Below are positions 9,182 through 13,933 of a stretch of DNA of 13,933 bases, in pieces. Source of the DNA: Flammeovirgaceae bacterium UBA5867 (lineage in GTDB: Bacteria > Bacteroidota > Bacteroidia > Cytophagales > Cyclobacteriaceae). Location: NCBI GenBank assembly GCA_002432545.1, contig DJFR01000105.1, positions 70,832-84,764 of the forward strand, read 5' to 3'. The notes below the pieces were generated by a model, which worked only from the letters and a program-made list of their open reading frames with translations, did no database searches and was not told the origin of the DNA. Within the stretch, counting starts at the first letter, position 1, and every line of letters starts with the position of its first letter. A program made the position numbers and the translations under genes.

Positions 9182-9203
9182 AAATATACTACAAGGTATA
9201 TTT
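9182..9203. repeat. Palindrome 2, AAATATAC-N6-GTATATTT
   Basis: Perfect 8-base arms (9182-9189 and 9196-9203) with a six-base centre. The right arm runs into the stop codon of the small minus-strand gene ending at 9202. It shares the ATATACT...GTATAT core with palindrome 1. It may be a second binding site, or a weak hairpin at the end of that gene. Confidence 0.45.
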
Positions 9204-9399
9204 AAGGATTGAAATAATATACCGGTCCTGTGTCATCCTTACAACCATTCGGTACATTGAAGTCGGATGAAACCTGAACAGATTTGTGATTGACATGAAC
9301 TATTTGCTGATCATTTTGGGTTTGCCCAAACACAGTCTGACCGCAAAATGCAAGTACCGTGAGTAATACTGCTAAAAGTATGCGATATTTCGGATTCAA
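9202..9399 (-). CDS. Small secreted protein of unknown function
   Basis: I do not recognise this 65-residue protein. Its N-terminus is a clear signal peptide: NPKYR, a hydrophobic stretch ILLAVLLTVLAFCG, then a likely signal peptidase I site near VFG-QTQ. The mature part of about 40 residues is polar (QNDQQIVHVNHKSVQV) and ends CKDDTGPVYYFNP. The cysteine in the hydrophobic stretch is not in a good lipobox, so a lipoprotein is unlikely. The start would be TTG, because an in-frame TAA lies seven codons upstream with no ATG between; that lowers confidence. The gene is divergent from cysH, and the stop overlaps an AT-rich palindrome. The signal peptide makes it more believable than a chance frame of this length. 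Confidence 0.5.
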   Translation of the reverse strand: MNPKYRILLAVLLTVLAFCGQTVFGQTQNDQQIVHVNHKSVQVSSDFNVPNGCKDDTGPVYYFNP

Positions 9400-9465
9400 T
9401 TTAGTAAGGTTTACGGGTTAAACAGTGCTAATATACAAAGATGAAGTTATTATTCAAGAGAACTT

Positions 9466-9473
9466 TATCTTTG
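9466..9473 (+). promoter_or_regulatory. Candidate -7 promoter box upstream of cysH
   Basis: TATCTTTG is an exact match to the Bacteroidota -7 consensus TAnnTTTG. It lies 48 bases before the cysH start, which would give a leader of roughly 40 bases. A good -33 TTTG is not seen at the expected distance, so it rests on the -7 box alone. Confidence 0.45.
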
Positions 9474-9521
9474 TTTTGATTATTAATTAGTTAGAGTGTT
9501 TTACTTAATAGTTGAATTGCA

Positions 9522-10178
9522 GTGAAATTCGAAGAAATAAAAGCCAAGCTGGAAGCTTACAAGGCCGAAGACAAGAAGCTGTTCACGACTTCATCGTTTC
9601 AGTCGCACAGCCTGGTATTGCTTCATATACTCAGTCGCATCGATAAATCTATACCGGTATATTTCATAAATACAGGCTTTCACTTTCCGGAGACGGTGCA
9701 GTTCAGAGACTATATAGGCAACTCGTTTGGTCTGAATATAGTCGATCTGAAATCAGACGTGCCCAAGTTTATGCAGCGCGATGCCGAAGGACGATTGCTC
9801 TTTACATCAGACCCTGACCACTGCTGCTATCTGAATAAAACACAACCAACGGATGCCATACTGCTTTCGCATGATGTATGGATAAACGGAGTGCGTGCCG
9901 ACCAGAGTGCTGTACGTGCCGCTATGAAAGTAGAACAGCCGGCCAAGCATGGTTGCGTGCGCTTTCACCCGATGCTCGACTGGAATGCCAAGATGATCTG
10001 GCAATACCAGAAGGAATATAATTTACCCAAGCATCCGCTGGAAGAAAAAGGATATATCAGTATAGGATGTGAGCCCTGCACCCGTAAATTAGACCCCGAA
10101 ATGCAGGAGCGTGAAGCACGCTGGTTCGGTATGAACAAAGTAGAATGCGGTCTGCATACAGATTTAATCAACAAGTAG
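9522..10178 (+). CDS. cysH: Adenylyl-sulfate (APS) reductase, iron-sulfur type
   Basis: Reduces activated sulfate (APS, or PAPS) to sulfite with thioredoxin, in assimilatory sulfate reduction in the cytoplasm. The 218-residue protein has the nucleotide-binding segment TTSSFQSHS, the GFHFPET motif, and the C-terminal catalytic ECGLH (C209). It also carries the cysteine pair C101-C102 (DHCCYLNK) and the CxxC pair C183/C186 (SIGCEPCT) that hold a [4Fe-4S] cluster. PAPS-specific enzymes such as E. coli CysH lack these, so APS is the more likely substrate. The start is GTG at 9522; an in-frame TGA three codons upstream rules out a longer protein. No other sulfate-assimilation gene is in the window; an epimerase gene follows after 15 bases, probably in one transcript. 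Confidence 0.93.
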   Translation: MKFEEIKAKLEAYKAEDKKLFTTSSFQSHSLVLLHILSRIDKSIPVYFINTGFHFPETVQFRDYIGNSFGLNIVDLKSDVPKFMQRDAEGRLLFTSDPDHCCYLNKTQPTDAILLSHDVWINGVRADQSAVRAAMKVEQPAKHGCVRFHPMLDWNAKMIWQYQKEYNLPKHPLEEKGYISIGCEPCTRKLDPEMQEREARWFGMNKVECGLHTDLINK

Positions 10179-10193
10179 TATTTCAACCCCATC

Positions 10194-11114
10194 ATGAAAG
10201 TATTAGTTACCGGAGGTGCCGGATATATAGGCACTGAGTTGATCAGTGCGCTGATAGCGAAACCAGAAGTAGATGAAGTAATTGTATACGATAACTTAAG
10301 TCGGCCGAATTATAATATGTTTCTGGGGCTGCGCCTGCAGAAGCACATGAAAATAACTTTTGTAAAAGGCGAATTGCTCGATTCGCGGGCACTTCGTAAA
10401 GTTCTGAAGGGTGTAGATATAGTCTATCACCTGGCAGCAAAAGTTACTACGCCTTTTGCCAATGCTGATGCCCACTCAATCGAACAGGTAAACCACTGGG
10501 GCACGGCCGAGCTTGTATATGCGGTGGAGGAGAGTAACGTTAAACGGTTTATATATACCAGCAGCACAGGTGTTTATGGCTCATCCAAAGAAGCGGCCGA
10601 TGAATTAACGGCACCGGATCCTCAAACACTTTACGCCATCTCCAAACTGCGTGGGGAAGAACACGTAAGAAGACTTTCTGAAAAGATCGACACCTATATA
10701 ATGCGTTGTGGCAATGTATATGGCTATAGCCGCAGCATGCGCTTCGATGCTGTTATTAACAAGTTTGCATTCGAAGCGAACTTCATGAAACTCATTACGA
10801 TACAGGGCGATGGTAAACAATCACGCACGTTCATCCATGTTGACATGCTGGCCCATGCGCTTGCCAACCTGCTAACAGCACAGCTTGCCAACGGTACGTA
10901 CAACCTGGTAGAGCGCAACCTGAAAGTGATTGATATACTCGATGTATTGAAAGAACTGATCCCTCCGCTGGAATTTATTTTTATCAACCAGCATCTTCGT
11001 TTACACGAATTGAATGTTAAGGTAAATCAGCAGGTAAATGATATATTGGGGGTTGCAAATAACAGACCACTGAAGGAAGAACTGGAAGAGTTCCTGGCGA
11101 AGTTCAGTTATTGA
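10194..11114 (+). CDS. NAD-dependent epimerase/dehydratase (extended SDR family)
   Basis: Probable NDP-sugar epimerase or dehydratase; the exact sugar cannot be told. The 306-residue protein begins with the Rossmann motif TGGAGYIG at residues 6-13 and has the acidic YDNLS end of the second strand, which prefers NAD. The catalytic set is TSSTGVYG (serine near 124) and YAISK (Y147, K151). YIMRCGNVYG and the substrate-side block SRTFIHVDMLAHAL are typical of sugar-nucleotide members. Length is normal and the C-terminal LKEELEEFLAKF helix fits. It lies 15 bases after cysH and 33 bases before the antiporter gene, so the three may form an operon, although they share no obvious pathway. Confidence 0.88.
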   Translation: MKVLVTGGAGYIGTELISALIAKPEVDEVIVYDNLSRPNYNMFLGLRLQKHMKITFVKGELLDSRALRKVLKGVDIVYHLAAKVTTPFANADAHSIEQVNHWGTAELVYAVEESNVKRFIYTSSTGVYGSSKEAADELTAPDPQTLYAISKLRGEEHVRRLSEKIDTYIMRCGNVYGYSRSMRFDAVINKFAFEANFMKLITIQGDGKQSRTFIHVDMLAHALANLLTAQLANGTYNLVERNLKVIDILDVLKELIPPLEFIFINQHLRLHELNVKVNQQVNDILGVANNRPLKEELEEFLAKFSY

Positions 11115-11147
11115 TCGCAGCGTTTTCTGTTTTACTAACCTCACTGC

Positions 11148-12734
11148 ATGCAAAATATAGCTACTGTTATAATTCTGCTTGCCGTAGTCACTGCTTTGGC
11201 AGAGGTAACGGATAAGATCAGAGTACCGTATCCTATTCTTTTGGTTATAGCCGGTATCGCCATTGGTATGATTCCGGGTATGCCTTCTGTTTCCCTGGAT
11301 CCGGAGGTTGTTTTCCTCATCTTTCTTCCGCCAGTGTTATACTCTGCCGCGTGGAATACATCGTGGCCGGATTTCAGAGCAGCGAAACGACCTATAACGT
11401 TATTGGCTATAGGATGTGTAATCTTTACTACCTGCGCAGTAGCGTGGGTAGCGCACCTGGTAATTCCCGGTTTTAATTGGGCCGAATCATTTGTACTCGG
11501 TGCTATCATTTCTCCACCCGATGCTGTAGCCGCTACGGCAGCAACCAAAGGTTTAAGTTTGCCCAAGCGCGTAATTACCATACTGGAAGGTGAGAGTCTT
11601 GTGAATGATGCAACAGGCCTTATCGCCTATCGCTACGCAGTAGCAGCCGTTGCTACCGGAGCATTTAATTTGTGGAGTGCGGGTATCCAGTTCGTTGTGG
11701 TGGCTACCGGAGGTATAGCTTTAGGACTGGCAGTAGGTGTGATCTTCAAATGGATCCATAAGTTTACGCCTGATAATCCTACAACCGATACGACACTTAC
11801 ATTTCTGGCACCCTTTGTTGCATACTTAGGAGCCGAGTCCATTCATATATCCGGAGTGTTGGCTGTAGTGGTTGCCGGTTTATATGTGAGCTGGAATTCC
11901 AGTGAAGTCTTTTCACAACAGACGCGCCTGCAGGCGTATGGCTCATGGAACACCGTTCTCTTCATTTTGAATGGTGTCATTTTTATTCTCATCGGTTTAC
12001 AACTCCCCGAGATTGTCGGCAATATTGGAGCTAACTCTTTCTGGGCATGGAAGTATGCGGTCATCATTAGTATAGCGGTGATCATCGGTAGAATTATATG
12101 GGTATATCCCGGAACCTATATACCACGCTGGCTCAGTAAACGTGTTTGCGAACAGGAGCCCGATACAAATATTAAAATTACCACCATTGTTGCATGGTCG
12201 GGTATGCGGGGCGTTGTGTCACTGGCTGCAGCGTTGGCTTTGCCGATTACCATTAACGGATCAACTCCATTTCCGCAGCGTAACCTTATTATATTTCTTA
12301 CTTTCTGCGTGATCTTCTCAACACTTGTGCTGCAGGGTTTAACACTTCGCCCGTTGATCAACTGGTTGGGAATTCAATCGGATGGAAAAGATCACCAGGA
12401 CGAACAACGTGCACGACTTGTACTTGCTTCTTCTCTTATCGAACACATAGAAGAAAATTATGCATTGACGCTGAGCGATGAAGTGTTGAACCAGATCAAA
12501 ACGAAGTACGAAATCCGTATCCAGCGACTGCGGAAAGATCAGACTGAACAACGTCTCAACGATGAGCAGATCCATGAATTTCACCGGCTTCAGCAAGAGC
12601 TGTTACATAAAGAGCGTGCAGATCTGATTCGCATGCGCAGGGAAGGAGCCATCAGCGATGAAGTACTTCGCAGAATTGAGTATGAACTTGATCTCGAAGA
12701 AACCCGACTCATGCTGGAGCGCAGCCTCACCTAA
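11148..12734 (+). CDS. Na+/H+ antiporter, CPA1 family
   Basis: Inner-membrane exchanger of Na+ (or K+) for H+, serving pH and salt balance. The 528-residue protein has about twelve hydrophobic segments in residues 1-405. Family signatures are FLPPVLYSAAW, the SPPDAVAATAATKG helix with P124-D125, and GESLVNDATGLIAY with the N153-D154 ion-binding pair of CPA1 exchangers. The segment WSGMRGVVSLAAALALP is also typical. A charged, helical cytoplasmic tail of about 120 residues (rich in E, R, L, Q) follows, likely a regulatory coiled coil, as in YjcE-type bacterial CPA1 members. The start ATG follows the epimerase by 33 bases. No terminator was found after the stop, and 129 bases separate it from the peptidase gene. 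Confidence 0.92.
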   Translation: MQNIATVIILLAVVTALAEVTDKIRVPYPILLVIAGIAIGMIPGMPSVSLDPEVVFLIFLPPVLYSAAWNTSWPDFRAAKRPITLLAIGCVIFTTCAVAWVAHLVIPGFNWAESFVLGAIISPPDAVAATAATKGLSLPKRVITILEGESLVNDATGLIAYRYAVAAVATGAFNLWSAGIQFVVVATGGIALGLAVGVIFKWIHKFTPDNPTTDTTLTFLAPFVAYLGAESIHISGVLAVVVAGLYVSWNSSEVFSQQTRLQAYGSWNTVLFILNGVIFILIGLQLPEIVGNIGANSFWAWKYAVIISIAVIIGRIIWVYPGTYIPRWLSKRVCEQEPDTNIKITTIVAWSGMRGVVSLAAALALPITINGSTPFPQRNLIIFLTFCVIFSTLVLQGLTLRPLINWLGIQSDGKDHQDEQRARLVLASSLIEHIEENYALTLSDEVLNQIKTKYEIRIQRLRKDQTEQRLNDEQIHEFHRLQQELLHKERADLIRMRREGAISDEVLRRIEYELDLEETRLMLERSLT

Positions 12735-12863
12735 TTATACCATTGACTTCTTCTATATAGCGTTCGTCAGAAATTGATTCTGTGCGGGTTGGATTTTCGT
12801 GTATTTGCAGCTCTGTAAATAACTCATATATAGTCAACTAACCCAAACCGAAAAAAGTATCGT

Positions 12864-13933
12864 ATGAAGAAATTGCTGATCCTGGCATTGGCATTAGCGC
12901 CTCAGTTATTAATGGCGCAGGCAAAGCTTGTAGAAAAAGTTGAGAAGAAGGGAGACCAGGTTGTTATTCCCTATGAAAAGTATGTATTGCCCAATGGGCT
13001 TACGGTAATTGTACACGAAGATCACAGCGATCCGATCGTACATGTTGATGTTACCTATCACGTTGGTTCTGCGCGCGAAGAGATTGGTAAATCTGGCTTC
13101 GCTCACTTCTTCGAACACATGATGTTCCAGGGAAGTGATAACGTAGGTGATGAACAACATTTCAAGATTGTAACCGAGTCGGGTGGAACGCTGAACGGAA
13201 CAACAAACCGCGACCGTACGAATTACTTTGAGACAGTCCCGAGCAACCAGTTGGAAAAGATGTTGTGGCTCGAAGCTGACCGCATGGGCTTTTTACTCGA
13301 TGCTGTAACGCAGAAGAAATTCGAGATACAACGTGCTACCGTAAAGAACGAGCGTGGACAAAATTATGATAATCGTCCGTATGGATTGGTGGGAGAAACA
13401 ATTGCGCGTAATCTATACCCGTATGGTCATCCGTACTCGTGGTTAACGATCGGGTATATAGAAGATCTGAACCGTGTAAATGTAGATGACCTGAAGAACT
13501 TCTTTCTTCGCTGGTACGGTCCGAACAACGCAACGGTAACGGTAGGCGGTGATGTAAAAGCAGCTGATGTAGTAAAGCTTGCTGAAAAATATTTCGGTTC
13601 CATTCCGAAAGGTCCGGAAGTTCAGAATATGAAACTGCCTGCACCGATTGTTACCAGTGATCGCTACGCTACATTAGTTGATAACTATGCACGTCTGCCA
13701 CAACTCGTGATCACATTTCCGACCGTGCCGAGCTATCATCCGGATGAACCTGCACTGGATTGTCTGGCAGAGATATTAGGACAAGGAAAGAACTCTATAT
13801 TTTATCAGCAGATTGTAAAAGATCAAAAAGCATTGAATGCGGTTGTGTTCAACACGACTACCGAACTGGCAGGTGAATTCAGACTCAACCTCACACCAGC
13901 TCCGAATGTATCGCTTGCTGAATCCAAAAAACT
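12864..13933 (+). CDS. Secreted M16-family zinc peptidase, 5' part
   Basis: Metallopeptidase of the pitrilysin/insulinase family, exported to the periplasm or outer surface. The gene runs off the right edge, and 356 codons are visible. Residues 1-20 form a signal peptide (MKKLLILALALAPQLLMAQA). The domain starts with YVLPNGLTVIVHED and carries the inverted zinc motif HFFEH (H81, E84, H85), with E163 in TVKNERGQ as the third zinc ligand, so this half is catalytically complete. NGTTNRDRTNYFETVP and YGHPYSWLTIG are also typical. M16 proteins usually have two homologous halves; the second would start around residue 230 and continues beyond the window, where it may be active or degenerate. The ATG at 12864 is preceded by an A-rich stretch, not a Shine-Dalgarno sequence. 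Confidence 0.93.
   Translation, partial: MKKLLILALALAPQLLMAQAKLVEKVEKKGDQVVIPYEKYVLPNGLTVIVHEDHSDPIVHVDVTYHVGSAREEIGKSGFAHFFEHMMFQGSDNVGDEQHFKIVTESGGTLNGTTNRDRTNYFETVPSNQLEKMLWLEADRMGFLLDAVTQKKFEIQRATVKNERGQNYDNRPYGLVGETIARNLYPYGHPYSWLTIGYIEDLNRVNVDDLKNFFLRWYGPNNATVTVGGDVKAADVVKLAEKYFGSIPKGPEVQNMKLPAPIVTSDRYATLVDNYARLPQLVITFPTVPSYHPDEPALDCLAEILGQGKNSIFYQQIVKDQKALNAVVFNTTTELAGEFRLNLTPAPNVSLAESKK

Larger units (their letters stand above)
8946..9201. other. Gene-poor AT-rich intergenic region
   Basis: This stretch of about 256 bases upstream of the PTPS-like gene has no convincing reading frame on either strand. It should hold the promoter of the PTPS-folE pair. It also contains a purine-rich direct repeat (9039-9074) and two similar palindromes (9147-9203), listed separately. 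Confidence 0.6.

Noticed and set aside
12909..13160. Minus-strand frame opposite the M16 peptidase
   Set aside because: The plus strand carries the signal peptide and HFFEH zinc motif in one open frame; the opposite frame is a shadow.

Overview
The window looks like chromosomal DNA from a Bacteroidota bacterium, probably of the Cytophagales group. The grounds are a Bacteroidota-style topoisomerase IV A subunit, a mitochondrial-type aconitase, the near absence of Shine-Dalgarno sequences, a TAnnTTTG-type promoter box, and a moderate (mid-40s %, by eye) G+C content. Apart from one toxin-antitoxin pair the genes are housekeeping. There is no phage, transposase, CRISPR array, rRNA or tRNA.

Layout. 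(1) Positions 1-2588: the 3' part of parC, entering from the left edge, followed by a tightly linked hicB-hicA pair (2622-3000) that closes with a strong terminator. (2) Positions 3194-8945 lie on the minus strand. In order of transcription they are a 6-pyruvoyltetrahydropterin synthase-like gene overlapping folE, a MarR regulator followed closely by aconitase, and lhgO (L-2-hydroxyglutarate dehydrogenase/oxidase). Strong hairpin terminators follow folE and acn. (3) Positions 8946-9521 are an AT-rich gap with two similar palindromes and a small secreted-protein gene on the minus strand. (4) Positions 9522-13933 lie on the plus strand: cysH, an NAD-dependent epimerase, a CPA1 Na+/H+ antiporter, and the 5' part of a secreted M16 zinc peptidase that leaves the right edge.

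The most striking observation is in parC. A run of ten A residues (2253-2262) sits exactly where the protein can end in two ways. In the zero frame it ends at 2511 with an 82-residue histone H1-like lysine tail (hand-counted net charge about +27). If the reading frame slips by -1, or one A is added, it continues for 108 residues to 2588 in an acidic tail (net about -12) that carries blocks resembling the usual end of Bacteroidota ParC. Both frames are open over the same 250 bases. This could be programmed slippage, phase variation or a homopolymer sequence error, and the sequence alone cannot decide. A second basic, histone-like tail of about 140 residues is fused to aconitase in the same window, so the organism seems to place such tails on unrelated housekeeping enzymes.
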